Of a stretch of 64,000 bases of DNA, positions 9,659 through 18,862 are shown one piece after another. The notes under the pieces are model-generated. The model worked only from the letters and a program-made list of their open reading frames with translations. It ran no database searches and was not told where the DNA came from. The DNA comes from AP-15 sp963846635. GTDB lineage: Bacteria > Pseudomonadota > Alphaproteobacteria > ATCC43930 > CGMCC-115725. The translations under genes and the position numbers were made by a program. Location: positions 124,001 through 188,000 of the forward strand of contig CAWJXM010000041.1 of assembly GCA_963846635.1 (NCBI GenBank), in the 5' to 3' direction. Every line of letters begins with the position of its first letter. Within the stretch, counting starts at the first letter, position 1.

Positions 9659-10207
9659 TCAGTGCGATCGCTCGTAGCGTCCGACGATCTTAGCCGTGGC
9701 CAGTGTGTTGGCACGCAGCTGGGAGCTGACCGCGGCACCCGATGCGGTGTTGTCCAGCGGCAATTGAGCGACTTTTACCGCGTATACGGTGATCTCGTAG
9801 TGGTGGGCGTGGTCGCCGACTGGCGGGCACGGACCGCTGTATTGCGAAAGCCCGAAATCGTTGCGCCCTTGACCCGCGCCCGGGGGCAAATCCTTTGAGC
9901 CTTCGCTGCCGGCGCCGGCCGCTAAGCTATGCACCGTCGCCGGGATATTGAACACCATCCAATGCCACCAGCCACCGCCCGCCCGCGCATCAGGATCGTA
10001 CATCGTCACCGCGAAGCTTTGCGTGCCGGTCGGCTCGCCCGACCAAGAGAGCGCCGGCGAGATGTTTTGCCCCTTGCAGGCGGTGAAAACCTGAGCGATG
10101 CCCATCGGACTGCCGCTCTTGACCTCAGTCGAAGACAGCATGAATTCCGCGGCTGCCGCCGGCGCAGCCATGGCCGACAATGCGGCCCCGAGAATCAGCC
10201 AGCGCAT
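9659..10207 (-). CDS. YbhB/YbcL-type PEBP protein, exported
   Basis: A 182-residue protein starting at the ATG at 10207, which has a strong Shine-Dalgarno (AGGTGGAGG). It begins with a signal peptide (WLILGAALSAMAAPAAAAE). The PEBP anion-binding motifs are present: YDPDARAGGGWWHW and later SGPCPPVGDHAHHY. The protein belongs to the Raf-kinase-inhibitor-like family. In bacteria the role is poorly defined, and here it is probably periplasmic. It ends facing the LLM oxidoreductase gene. Confidence 0.85.
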   Translation of the reverse strand: MRWLILGAALSAMAAPAAAAEFMLSSTEVKSGSPMGIAQVFTACKGQNISPALSWSGEPTGTQSFAVTMYDPDARAGGGWWHWMVFNIPATVHSLAAGAGSEGSKDLPPGAGQGRNDFGLSQYSGPCPPVGDHAHHYEITVYAVKVAQLPLDNTASGAAVSSQLRANTLATAKIVGRYERSH

Positions 10208-10605
10208 CGCCTCCACCTTTTGTTTATCGGTCATCCCTAAGATACCTAAACCGATCACAATCGGCACTCGCCCACGCCGGGTCGACTGCCCAGGACAGCT
10301 GGTGAGCTCGAAGGAGCGACATGTTGCCACCAGCATCTGCCCAGAGCGCTAAATAAACGGGGTAGCAGAGATGGCACGCTAACTCCAGGGTAAGCTGGGG
10401 TACGCCGAGGCATCGAATCGAGGCCTTCACGGTTGGGTTGCGGCACCCTAATATTTGTGGCGTCAGCGCGCGCATCGATCTTCGAATAAACCTTGCAGAG
10501 TGACCGCTCTCCACTGCGACCGAGCCTTCCGGGCGGTGTAGGCAACGGCGAAATTGAGGCGAGTTTTGGCCTCCGCAATCCTAACTTATTGCCGTGTCTA
10601 TGGCG
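10208..10605. other. Intergenic stretch, nothing recognised
   Basis: About 400 bases between two minus-strand genes. Frames here overlap on both strands and none has a plausible start with conserved features. It should hold the promoter of the PEBP gene, but no convincing -35/-10 pair was seen. Confidence 0.45.
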
Positions 10606-11436
10606 TCAGCTTCCGGCGCCGGCGGGAAGCGGCCAGCCGATCCAGTTGCACAGGGCCTCGCCCATGACGAGGTCGAGATCGCGGCCCTTGAGCCACGGTA
10701 GTTCCTCGGTGAACAAGGTCACGCATTGCCGCCACGAGCACGGCATCCGGGTGATGTCCGTGCCCCAGAACATCCGCTCGGGACCGAATGCGTCGAAGCA
10801 GCGATGCAGGTGCGGATGCAGGCTGCGAAACGGGTATTCGTCCTCGGCGTAGCCGGCCTGCCCGGTCGCCTTGACCGCCACGTTCGGGTATTTGGCCAAA
10901 GCCAGCAATTCCGGCTGGAACCGATAGGCCGCCTCGCCCTTGCTGGCGCGCGGCACGCCCATGTGATCGACGATCAATTTCAAGCCGAGGTGGCGCTCAG
11001 CGATCCTGCCCACTGTCGGCAGGAACATCGCCGCGCCCAGTGCAATCGGCACCCCGGCGCGCTCGGCAGCGGGCCACAGCCAGTCGAGCGTGCCGTCGGT
11101 GAACCAGGATTGCGGATGCCGCTCGTTGGTATAGAAGCGCAGGCCAAGCATGCCCGGGCGCTCCTTCCAGTGCGCGACGAGGTCGCGGCCGTTCGGGTCG
11201 TCGAGATAGAACCAGCCCATGATCGCAAAGCGGCCGGGGTATTTGCGCACCGCTTCGAGGGCCAGCTCGTTCGAATCCGGTTCCGGGTCCCACAGCACCG
11301 GGTGGATCAGCGCCCGGTCGACACCGGCCTCATCCATGCCCGCTATCGCCTGCTCGGCCGAATAGGGTTTCTGACGATGGTGGGCGGACGGCGTGCCCTT
11401 TTCCCAGAGATGGATCTGTGCGTCGACGATCAGCAT
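10606..11436 (-). CDS. Amidohydrolase_2-family (TIM-barrel) hydrolase
   Basis: A 276-residue amidohydrolase-2 protein. It opens with MLIVDAQIHLWEKG, a D-X-Q-X-H version of the metal site, and has LKLIVDHMGVP and RMFWGTDITRMP near the C-terminal end of the barrel. The family includes dicarboxylate hydrolases and decarboxylases such as 2-pyrone-4,6-dicarboxylate hydrolase. The substrate is unknown. It is divergent from the FAD oxidoreductase gene at 11533, so the two may share a promoter region of about 100 bases. Confidence 0.85.
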   Translation of the reverse strand: MLIVDAQIHLWEKGTPSAHHRQKPYSAEQAIAGMDEAGVDRALIHPVLWDPEPDSNELALEAVRKYPGRFAIMGWFYLDDPNGRDLVAHWKERPGMLGLRFYTNERHPQSWFTDGTLDWLWPAAERAGVPIALGAAMFLPTVGRIAERHLGLKLIVDHMGVPRASKGEAAYRFQPELLALAKYPNVAVKATGQAGYAEDEYPFRSLHPHLHRCFDAFGPERMFWGTDITRMPCSWRQCVTLFTEELPWLKGRDLDLVMGEALCNWIGWPLPAGAGS

Positions 11437-11532
11437 TGGGTAGTGTCCTCTAAGGGTCAGAAGATTGTACTCTGACGAAGCGAGAAAGCCAGAAAGGGAT
11501 CGAATTTACCGGCCGAACCACGGGAGACGTAA

Positions 11533-12630
11533 ATGATTAAGGTGATAATGATCGGTGCGGGTGTAATAGGGGCCTCCATCGCGTATCGGCTGGCTCAGGC
11601 CGGTGCCGCTGTTACGGTGCTGGAAGCGACGCGCGTCGGCGGCGGCACCTCCGGCATCAGCTTCGCCTGGACCAACGCGCACAAAAAGCCGCCAAAGCCC
11701 TACCACGATCTGAATGTCGCCGGCATGAAGGCGCATTTGGCATTAGCCGACGAGTTCGGTGCCACGCCATGGTGGCACGGCGGCGGCAGTTTGGAATGGG
11801 CAGCCGAACCCGATCGCACGGCGCAGCGTGAAAACATCGAGCAGCTGCGGTCCTGGGGCTATGCCGCGGAGTGGATCCCGCTGCACCAGGTCCGGGAATT
11901 GGAGCCCGACATCGATCCGGCGACGATCGGCGACGCGCCGGTGGCGTTTTTCCCCGAAGAGGGTTGGCTCGACCCGGTGGTCTATGCGCACGCCATGCTG
12001 TCCGCCGCGCGGCGCCGCCATGGCACGAAAATCATCTGCGGCGCGCGGGTCGTAGACCTGGTCATGGCCGGCGAGCGGGTGACCGGCGTCCGCGTCGCCG
12101 ACGGCACGCAATACGAGGCCGACATCGTCGTGAACTGTGCTGGTCGCTGGACCAATGAGGTGACCCGGGATGCCGGTCTGCATTTGCCGCTTGCACCGAC
12201 CATCGGGTTCCTGGTGTTCACGCCGCCTGTCGCCGCCAGCTTGAGCCGCGTCGTCCGCACCCCGGCCATTGACATGCGCCCCGACGGCGCCGGGCGTTTG
12301 ATGTTGATAGCGGAAACCACGTTGAGCTTCGATGCAAGGATCAGCCCGTCAATGCCGGAAGCGCGCGATTGGGTGCGGCGCGCCCGGGAACTCCTGCCCT
12401 CGATCGGTGAGGTCGAGGCCGAGGCGGTACGCATCGCCATCCGGCCGATCCCCGCCGACCATTTCTCGGCCATCGGACCGATGCCGCGGACGTCCGGCTA
12501 TTACATCGCGATCACCCATAGCGGCGTGACGATGTCGCCGTTCCTCGGCGCGGTGGTGGCCGACGAGATCGTAGGTGGACGGCAAAGGGCCGAGCTCGCC
12601 GATTTCCGGCCCGCGCGTTTCTTTAATTGA
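11533..12630 (+). CDS. FAD-dependent oxidoreductase (DAO family)
   Basis: A 365-residue protein with an N-terminal dinucleotide-binding site (VIMIGAGVIGASIAYRLAQAG) and the C-terminal DAO-family strand-helix (YYIAITHSGVTMSPFLGAVVADEI). It resembles sarcosine or glycine oxidase-type amine oxidoreductases. The substrate is probably an amino acid or secondary amine, which is inferred from family only. It is divergent from the amidohydrolase_2 gene, and the two could act on the same compound. Confidence 0.85.
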   Translation: MIKVIMIGAGVIGASIAYRLAQAGAAVTVLEATRVGGGTSGISFAWTNAHKKPPKPYHDLNVAGMKAHLALADEFGATPWWHGGGSLEWAAEPDRTAQRENIEQLRSWGYAAEWIPLHQVRELEPDIDPATIGDAPVAFFPEEGWLDPVVYAHAMLSAARRRHGTKIICGARVVDLVMAGERVTGVRVADGTQYEADIVVNCAGRWTNEVTRDAGLHLPLAPTIGFLVFTPPVAASLSRVVRTPAIDMRPDGAGRLMLIAETTLSFDARISPSMPEARDWVRRARELLPSIGEVEAEAVRIAIRPIPADHFSAIGPMPRTSGYYIAITHSGVTMSPFLGAVVADEIVGGRQRAELADFRPARFFN

Positions 12631-13078
12631 CCCGAGACGAATTCCGGTCCATTCGGCGATACACGGCGCCAACAAATTCGAGGTATCGCACCATTTGGAA
12701 TGTCAGCCACGCCTCGCCTGAGCCCATCTCTGAGAGAGGCGCCGCTTCCTTCCGGCCGTTCGCCGAGATCGAGCAAGGTTCGACCCAGACCGGGCGTGCT
12801 CGATGGACTCCGCGCCAGGCTTGGCTAAAATCGGATGGACGTACTTTTTGGAGATCGAGAAGATCCTGCTGAGCAGGGCCGTATCCGGCCCGAGCCCCCT
12901 GGATCAAGGCCCGCTTCGACCAATCCTCCTGCTTCAAGCCAGAAAAGACTATGTCGCCGTCCAGAATGTGAGCTCCCCAGGGTCGGGGAGATCAAACGCA
13001 GGATCGCAGCGGATTATTAATATTATGGCACGAGCGGGATGACGGCACGCCAGCAGAGCCGCCGCGCCCACCGGCTAA
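12631..13078. other. Intergenic stretch, no gene supported
   Basis: About 450 bases between the FAD oxidoreductase and the convergent GST gene. Short frames on both strands were read and none looks like a protein family. No transposon ends or RNA gene were recognised. Confidence 0.45.
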
Positions 13079-13801
13079 CTAATCCGTACCGTCGAGCTCA
13101 GGGTAATGCCGGAAGATGTCGTGCTCGTTGAACCGCAACCGGCGATCGGAAGCGAGATAAGCGGCAATCCGCGGCCGTGCCGCAATCTGGTCATGCAGCG
13201 CCGCAATGCGCGAGTATTGCGATGCCAGCGCCGCCATCCGGACAGGGAAGGCATAGCGCAGCCCGGCTACGAGCTGAAACAGCGACAAATCGGGGTAGCT
13301 GATCTCGGTGCCGAGCAGATGGCCGGTGCCGGACGCGTTGCGCGCCAGCACCTTTTCGAAATAGCTGAGATATTTCGGCATCCGGGTGCGGCGAAAATCC
13401 GCCGAGCGGGCGCGGGCCTCGGCGTGCTGGTCCTCGTAATAAAGGCTGCCGGCGATCGGGTGATGAGTATCATGGGTTTCGTCAACACAGTCTGCGATCG
13501 TCAATTGCAGTTGATGCGCCCACAAGCGCCCGGCCTCGTCCCGTGGCGCCAGCCCGAGCTGCTCGCCCAGATAAAGCAGGATGTTCGCGGTCTGGCCGAT
13601 GACCAACTCGCCAGCTTTAAGAAACGGCGGGGCAAAAGATGGGTGGGCAACGGCATCGCTTTGCATCAGCCGCATCATCTCAGCCTCGCCGCCTGGCTGG
13701 CGGGCGACATCAGCATAATCGGCCCCGGCCTCCTCGAGGGCCAGCCGCACGAAGTCGCCGCGACCCTGGATTCCGCTCCAATAATATAGCTCGTAACGCA
13801 T
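13079..13801 (-). CDS. Glutathione S-transferase
   Basis: A 240-residue GST. The thioredoxin-like N-terminal domain (MRYELYYWSGIQGRGDFVRLALEEAG) includes the active-site Tyr region and the conserved cis-Pro/Ser-binding segment (FAPPFLKAGELVIGQTANIL). The helical C-terminal domain has the usual N-capping Asp (SYPDLSLFQLVAGLRYA). It probably conjugates glutathione to electrophiles or acts as a reductase. Substrate is unknown. It is transcribed with no close partner. Confidence 0.85.
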   Translation of the reverse strand: MRYELYYWSGIQGRGDFVRLALEEAGADYADVARQPGGEAEMMRLMQSDAVAHPSFAPPFLKAGELVIGQTANILLYLGEQLGLAPRDEAGRLWAHQLQLTIADCVDETHDTHHPIAGSLYYEDQHAEARARSADFRRTRMPKYLSYFEKVLARNASGTGHLLGTEISYPDLSLFQLVAGLRYAFPVRMAALASQYSRIAALHDQIAARPRIAAYLASDRRLRFNEHDIFRHYPELDGTD

Positions 13802-13974
13802 GCCGCTGCTCCTGATCGTGCGTCGGATCTTCCGCTGGCGCTTACCAAAGCAGGCGCGGGGACCGCAATTACCGGCAAATCGCTGACTGCGCGTGAAGCG
13901 TCGCGGGTCAGCACCAGCAGGCCTTCAATCTTGTGGCCTTGGCTAAAGTCGTACGCAATATGTCGACACGAGTT

Positions 13975-14610
13975 TCAGGCACGCCGATGGTAAGCGCGGC
14001 AGATCAGCCTCGCGCGATCGGTAACTTCCGGCCGGACATGCGCGGGCATCGGTGTCAACTCACTGGCGCGCTTCCAATCCGGGCCCGATACGACATCGGG
14101 CGAGCTTAGGTGATAAAGCGCCACATATTTCGGGTGGCCGCTCGCACGGAAGCGGCGGGCGCTGAGCACGCCGGGCACCCGCGCCAGCGCCGGAATGTGC
14201 TCGGTATCGTACCAGGCGTTGAATTCGGTCTCGTGCTGCGCCGCCGGCGTCATCGCCACCAGCAATAATCCGCCGGCATTCTCGGGTGCTGTCGCGTTGC
14301 TCGGCAGGATCTGTTCACCCTCAAAGCGCGGCAGCAATCGACGGCATTTTGCCGTTACGCGCTTCGACCACGGCGACAAGTTATCGCCGCCAATCGCCCG
14401 ATAGGCCGGGCTTTCGAGAACCGCGAGACTTTCGAGATCGTAAGTCGCAACCGATTGTCGGGAATCCTCGGCGCCGATCCAGCGCTGCAATGTCAGAAAC
14501 CCGGGAACGCGCCGGCGCTCCGGAATATGTTCGAGATCGTACCAGTCATTGAACTCGTCCTCGCTTACATCCGAAAAATCGAATGCGGCGATCAACAGAC
14601 CCTTAGCCAT
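13975..14610 (-). CDS. Duplicated dimeric alpha-beta barrel protein (EthD-like)
   Basis: A 211-residue protein made of two similar halves. Each half carries the same motif: EFNDWYDLEHIPERRRVPGF in the first and EFNAWYDTEHIPALARVPGV in the second. This is the ferredoxin-like dimeric barrel fold of EthD/ABM-type proteins, with the duplication building an intramolecular dimer. Relatives degrade or bind small organic compounds. No catalytic role can be assigned. It sits in a minus-strand run with ppa and a VOC protein. Confidence 0.75.
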   Translation of the reverse strand: MAKGLLIAAFDFSDVSEDEFNDWYDLEHIPERRRVPGFLTLQRWIGAEDSRQSVATYDLESLAVLESPAYRAIGGDNLSPWSKRVTAKCRRLLPRFEGEQILPSNATAPENAGGLLLVAMTPAAQHETEFNAWYDTEHIPALARVPGVLSARRFRASGHPKYVALYHLSSPDVVSGPDWKRASELTPMPAHVRPEVTDRARLICRAYHRRA

Positions 14611-14674
14611 TCCCTGGTCTCCTCCGCTGCTGCGACGGAAATGCTAAACCGGAATGGCACTCAGGCCAAAGGAT

Positions 14675-15202
14675 TCAGCCGCCCGCGCGCGCGATTGCCG
14701 CCATGATCAACGCCGCCGCACCCTCGGCGTCGATCCAATCGCCGATCGTGACCCACTTGCCCGCTTCGAGATCCTTATAATGGCGAAAAAAATGTGCGAT
14801 TTGGCTGCGCAGGGCGGGGGGCAGGTCCCGGTGCGACCGGATATCGATCGAGTATGGGTGGAGTTCATCCACCGGCACGGCGACGATCTTCTCGTCCGGT
14901 CCCTTCTCGTCCTCCATGATCAGCGCACCGATCGGTCGGCAGCGGACGACGGCGCCTGGCACGACGGCGGCGGTCCCGACAATCAGCACGTCAAGCGGGT
15001 CGCCGTCTTCCGCCAAGGTGTGCGGCACAAAGCCGTAATTGCCGGGATAGAACATCGCGGTGTTGAGGAAGCGGTCGACCATCAGCGCGCCCGACACCTT
15101 GTCGAGCTCGTATTTGATCGGCGGCCCGCCGAGCGGGATTTCGACGATAACATTTACGTCGTTGGGCGGAGAGCGCCCGGCGCTCACCAGCGACAGATCC
15201 AT
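14675..15202 (-). CDS. ppa: Inorganic pyrophosphatase
   Basis: A 175-residue family I soluble pyrophosphatase. It hydrolyses pyrophosphate to phosphate, driving biosynthetic reactions. The Mg-binding signature DGDPLDVLIVG is present, along with IEIPLGG-type (VEIPLGGPPIKYELDK) and YPGNYGFVPHT motifs and the late HFFRHYKDLE motif. Length and order are typical for bacteria. It is cytoplasmic and likely hexameric. It is followed closely upstream on the same strand by the VOC-family gene. Confidence 0.95.
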   Translation of the reverse strand: MDLSLVSAGRSPPNDVNVIVEIPLGGPPIKYELDKVSGALMVDRFLNTAMFYPGNYGFVPHTLAEDGDPLDVLIVGTAAVVPGAVVRCRPIGALIMEDEKGPDEKIVAVPVDELHPYSIDIRSHRDLPPALRSQIAHFFRHYKDLEAGKWVTIGDWIDAEGAAALIMAAIARAGG

Positions 15203-15232
15203 GGCAGCTCTCCAGCGATCGAAACCGGTCGG

Positions 15233-15703
15233 TCAGGGCGCCATGCCCTTATCGGCGAGTTCGCGCAACGCCTTCTCACTCTTGGCCTGGTCGAAGCCCA
15301 TCGCGTTCATGATGTGCGGTGCCTTGGTGAATTGGATATCGCGATATTCGACGACCTCGACGCGGTTGCCCCATGGATCGAGAAAATCGAGAAACTGACC
15401 GGGCAGTAATTCACCGCCCGCCGCCTCGACCAGCGCCCGCACCCGTGAGCGGTCGTCGACGACGAGACCGAAATGTCGCCGCTGGTCGCGGCCGCCGCCG
15501 CTGTTTTGCATGAGGTTGATAAACTGGTCGCCGAGCTCGATGAAGGCGTTGCCCGGCCGTTTGGCGCGCAGGTTGAAATCGAAGATTTGGCCGTAAAAGG
15601 CTAGCGCTTCGTCGATGTCGCCGACCTCGAGCGCGACATGGTTGATGCCGACGAGGCGCGGCTTGCTGCCCTCGGCGGTTTGCGGCTGGTTGTCCTCGGC
15701 CAC
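15233..15703 (-). CDS. VOC (glyoxalase/dioxygenase)-family protein
   Basis: A 156-residue single VOC unit: LVGINHVALEVGDIDEALAFYGQIF at the start, FIELGDQFINLMQ in the middle and FLDPWGNRVEVVEYRDI at the end. These carry the His and Glu positions used for metal in glyoxalase I and related enzymes. The specific reaction is unknown. It lies 30 bases upstream of ppa and is probably co-transcribed with it. Confidence 0.85.
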   Translation of the reverse strand: MAEDNQPQTAEGSKPRLVGINHVALEVGDIDEALAFYGQIFDFNLRAKRPGNAFIELGDQFINLMQNSGGGRDQRRHFGLVVDDRSRVRALVEAAGGELLPGQFLDFLDPWGNRVEVVEYRDIQFTKAPHIMNAMGFDQAKSEKALRELADKGMAP

Positions 15704-15884
15704 TCTGTCCTCCTACTGCTGCAGTCCAAAGCCCTATATCGGGCGCAATTTTCCCCGTTCGATCCCGCTTATGCAAATCTCTCCGATCGAGCGGTGTCAA
15801 TCATGCGTCCCGATTGAGGCATCGCCGGTTGGAGCGCCGCTCCAAGACATTATAATCGGCCGGCATCTTCATAGGGAGGGCGAA

Positions 15885-16664
15885 ATGTCGGTTGATCTAA
15901 CGGTCGAGGGCGCCATCGCAACAGTTGTGCTCAATCGCCCGGAGAAATTGAATGCGCTCAGCGCCGACATGCGCCAGAGCTTGTGCGATCACTTTGCCCA
16001 TTTGCGTTATGACGATGCTGTCCGGGTGGTGATCGTGACCGGGGCCGGCAGAGGGTTCTGCTCGGGTGCCGATGTCGACCGTATGGCCGGCCAGCAGCAC
16101 GATTTGCGCGCCGGCCGTCAGCGGCTGCAACAGGGCGGTCACACCTTTATCCGCGCTCTCCACGCAATCGAAAAGCCAACGATTGCCGCGGTGCGCGGTC
16201 CGGCGGTCGGCATCGGCTGGAGCATTGCGCTCGCCTGCGACCTCGTCGTCGCTTCGAAGACGGCGCGGTTTTCGCAGATTTTCCGCCGCATCGGGCTGGC
16301 CCCGGACGGTGGGGCGATCTGGTTTCTGACCCGCCGGCTCGGCATGGCGAAAGCAAAGGAACTCGTCTACACGGCGCGCTTTGTCGAGGCCGAAGAGGCG
16401 CTGGCATTGGGCCTCGTCAATGAGGTCGTCGAAGACGACCGGCTGATGGCACGAGCGCAAGAATTGGCCGCTGACCTCGCCGAGGCGCCGACCTTCGCGC
16501 TCGGTCTCGCAAAAAAATTGTTCCACGCGGCGGTCGGCCCAAGCCTCGACGACTATCTCGAGATCGAAAGCTTGGTGCAGCCGCAATTGCACATGACCGA
16601 GGACAATGCCAAGGGAGTGGCCGCTTTCCGCGAAAAGCGCCCGCCAAAGTTCATCGGCCGGTAG
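15885..16664 (+). CDS. Enoyl-CoA hydratase/isomerase-family protein
   Basis: A 259-residue crotonase-fold protein. The start is the ATG at 15885, which has a strong Shine-Dalgarno (ATAGGGAGGGCGAA). Motifs are VVLNRPEKLNALS, the oxyanion segment GRGFCSGADVDRM and AVRGPAVGIGWSIALACDLVVAS. Acidic catalytic residues are in the region FSQIFRRIGLAPDGG, where Asp is retained but a second Glu is not obvious. It probably acts on an acyl-CoA in fatty acid or aromatic catabolism. Confidence 0.88.
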   Translation: MSVDLTVEGAIATVVLNRPEKLNALSADMRQSLCDHFAHLRYDDAVRVVIVTGAGRGFCSGADVDRMAGQQHDLRAGRQRLQQGGHTFIRALHAIEKPTIAAVRGPAVGIGWSIALACDLVVASKTARFSQIFRRIGLAPDGGAIWFLTRRLGMAKAKELVYTARFVEAEEALALGLVNEVVEDDRLMARAQELAADLAEAPTFALGLAKKLFHAAVGPSLDDYLEIESLVQPQLHMTEDNAKGVAAFREKRPPKFIGR

Positions 16665-16721
16665 CGATCGCGACCCGTGATCCGCCCACGCGGCCCTTGC
16701 CGCTGGCGGATCACGCCGATC

Positions 16722-17678
16722 TTAGCCGTGCTTGGGGTCATCGCGCGGCGGCGGGTCGCGATCCAGCACCTCTTGAATCCGTGTCGGGTCGACGCGGATC
16801 TCCACACCAGCCCGCTCTTGCTGCAACAACATTGGCGAGCGCGAGTCGCGGTGGCCCCAACCGCGATTGAGCGCTTCCGACAATTCCGCCAATGCCAGAT
16901 TGGCGATCCGCATCGGCACGTTGAAGTCGCGGCCGAGCTGGGTGGCGAGCGACATGTCTTTGTGTGCGAGGCGCAACGCAAAGGCGGCGGGGTCGTAGGT
17001 GCCCGGCAGGAACTGGTCGATCAGCCCGTCGAACGTGCGTCGCCGGCCGCTCGCGCCCTCGCGCACCGCTTCCCACAACGCCAGCGGCTCGACCCCGGCC
17101 TTGACCCCGACCGTGAACATCTCGGCGAGTGCCGTCTGGATACAATAACCCGCCCCGTTGTGCACGAGTTTGGCAACCGAGCCGGCGCCTATGGGCCCGA
17201 CATAGCGGGCCTTATCACCCATCGCGTCGAGCACCGTCTTGTAGCGGTTGAAGATCTGTTCGTCGCCGCCGACCCACAGCGCCAATTTGCCAGTCCGAGC
17301 GCCGCGTGGTCCGCCGCTGACTGGCGAGTCGAGCATATAGACGTCACGCTCGGCAAAAGCCGCATTGATTTTGCGCACAACCGTCGGCGAGTTGGTCGAC
17401 AAATCGAAATAAGCCTTACCGCGGCTCATCCCGCTCAACAATCCGTTGTCGCCAAGCGCCACTTCCTCGACCTCGGGTGGGCCTGGGAGGGAGGTGAAGA
17501 CGATTTCGGCGGCCTCGGCAACTGCGCGCGGATGATCGGCCCAGGTGGCGCCGGCCGAAAGGTAGGGTTCAGCTGCGGCGCGGCGCAGATCATGGACGAT
17601 CAGCTCGTGTCCGGCTTTTTGCAGGTTCGCGGCCATCCCTGAACCCATCATGCCGAGCCCGATAAATCCGATCTTCAT
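16722..17678 (-). CDS. 3-hydroxyisobutyrate dehydrogenase-like NAD(P) oxidoreductase
   Basis: A 318-residue beta-hydroxyacid dehydrogenase. It has the N-terminal Rossmann motif (IGFIGLGMMGSGMAANLQKAGH), the substrate motif DSPVSGGPRGARTGKLALWVGG, and the catalytic Lys region GAGSVAKLVHNGAGY. It reduces or oxidises small hydroxyacids or semialdehydes. The exact substrate is not clear. It is convergent with the enoyl-CoA hydratase and is followed on its own strand upstream by a CMD-family gene. Confidence 0.88.
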   Translation of the reverse strand: MKIGFIGLGMMGSGMAANLQKAGHELIVHDLRRAAAEPYLSAGATWADHPRAVAEAAEIVFTSLPGPPEVEEVALGDNGLLSGMSRGKAYFDLSTNSPTVVRKINAAFAERDVYMLDSPVSGGPRGARTGKLALWVGGDEQIFNRYKTVLDAMGDKARYVGPIGAGSVAKLVHNGAGYCIQTALAEMFTVGVKAGVEPLALWEAVREGASGRRRTFDGLIDQFLPGTYDPAAFALRLAHKDMSLATQLGRDFNVPMRIANLALAELSEALNRGWGHRDSRSPMLLQQERAGVEIRVDPTRIQEVLDRDPPPRDDPKHG

Positions 17679-17715
17679 CTCCCCCTCCGTGCTGGTTTGC
17701 TGGCGCCGCCTTTGG

Positions 17716-18039
17716 TTACTTCTTGTCGAACACGTCCTTGGCGACGAGGGCCGCAGTCATCGCCGCCGGCCAGCCGGCATAAAAGGCGAGATGGGTGATG
17801 ACTTCGCTGAGTTCGTTCTTGGTGAGGCCGTTATCGAGCGCCCGCTGCAAATGTCCGACGAGCTGTCTTTCGCGGCCAAGCGCGATCAAAGTCGCGCAGG
17901 TAATCAGGCTGCGGTCGCGCTTGGACAAGCCGGGCCGTTCCCAAACCTCGCCAAAGAGAACCCTTTCGCTGAGATCGATCAGCCCCGGTACGATGTCGCG
18001 GACCTGGTCGCGAGCCGACGAGGGTTGCGATTGCGCCAT
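17716..18039 (-). CDS. Carboxymuconolactone decarboxylase-family protein
   Basis: A 107-residue CMD-family protein. The conserved core SKRDRSLITCATLIALGRERQLVGHLQRALDNGLTKNE (split here in words) carries the Glu, Cys and His positions of 4-carboxymuconolactone decarboxylase and its relatives; the single Cys and the downstream His are visible. Its length and lack of a CXXC pair favour the PcaC-like branch over AhpD peroxidases. It probably works in aromatic catabolism together with neighbouring genes. Confidence 0.8.
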   Translation of the reverse strand: MAQSQPSSARDQVRDIVPGLIDLSERVLFGEVWERPGLSKRDRSLITCATLIALGRERQLVGHLQRALDNGLTKNELSEVITHLAFYAGWPAAMTAALVAKDVFDKK

Positions 18040-18262
18040 GATTTTTCTCTCCTTTTTGCGATCGGGCGGTTACTCCCATCGGACAGCCTAGCACGCAGCC
18101 GCTGCACCGGACCAGCGTTACTAAGGTGCCGGCACCCTTGCCCGGACATCGTCATCGTTGGCACCTGAGGCTCCGATGCATCGCGGCACCGCTGGTGGCG
18201 GTCATCTCGGGTTGTGCGGGAGGCCGCTCCGCAATCGCCTCCTGGCGAGCGCCCCCGATCGG

Positions 18263-18751
18263 CTAATGTTGGTTGATCGACGCCGGCTGAGGTTCGGCCG
18301 TCAGCTCGCGGTAATGCTCGCGCTGTTTTTCGCGCCAGGCGGTGCGTTCGGCTTCATCCAGCATGCCGTCGTGATTGGTATCAATTTGATTGAAGCGGGC
18401 GCGAAATAGCCGGTCTCGTTCGGCTGCCGGCAACGTCGCGAGCCGGTCGTAATAGGCTTTGCGCGCTTCGAGATTGGCCTTCTCCGTTGCAGACAAATCG
18501 GGGGCGGTCAGTGCCCGCGCCAGCCGCGCCCGACGCTCGGCGATGTCCCGCATGCGAAAGTCGCGATATTCCTCAAAGGTGATTAATTGCGGTGCGACCG
18601 GCGGCGGCTGAATATCTGCTTCTGGGGCAGTTTGGCTCGGCGCGGGCCCGGTGGGCTGCATTGGTGTGGTGTGCTGCGCTGTCGCCGGGAGATGCCATAA
18701 CGCGGCTGCGAAAAGGGCCGACGCAGCAGCGACCAGGGTCCATCGTTTCAT
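18263..18751 (-). CDS. Exported EF-hand protein
   Basis: A 162-residue protein. It opens with a signal peptide (WTLVAAASALFAAALWHLPATAQ), then a Pro-rich segment and a helical region. Near the C-terminus one EF-hand loop is clear (DTNHDGMLDEAE), with calcium ligands at the expected positions. It is probably periplasmic and calcium-binding. No other function is visible. The transposon at 18800 lies just upstream of its start, so its promoter may be disturbed. Confidence 0.75.
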   Translation of the reverse strand: MKRWTLVAAASALFAAALWHLPATAQHTTPMQPTGPAPSQTAPEADIQPPPVAPQLITFEEYRDFRMRDIAERRARLARALTAPDLSATEKANLEARKAYYDRLATLPAAERDRLFRARFNQIDTNHDGMLDEAERTAWREKQREHYRELTAEPQPASINQH

Positions 18752-18799
18752 TGTGCTCTCTCCTGCCTTCGTTCATGGCATGTTCCATATAGAACAAAA

Positions 18800-18822
18800 G
18801 GCGAATATGCACTTGACTGAAC
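18800..18822 (+). repeat. Left terminal inverted repeat of the 6-kb transposon
   Basis: The 23 bases start GGCGAATATGC and end TTGACTGAAC. They are the exact reverse complement of 24825-24847. The adjoining outer 8 bases are the target duplication. Confidence 0.93.
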
Positions 18823-18862
18823 GGCTTTAGTCGGGTACCTTGCAAATCAAGGAGATAGCCCG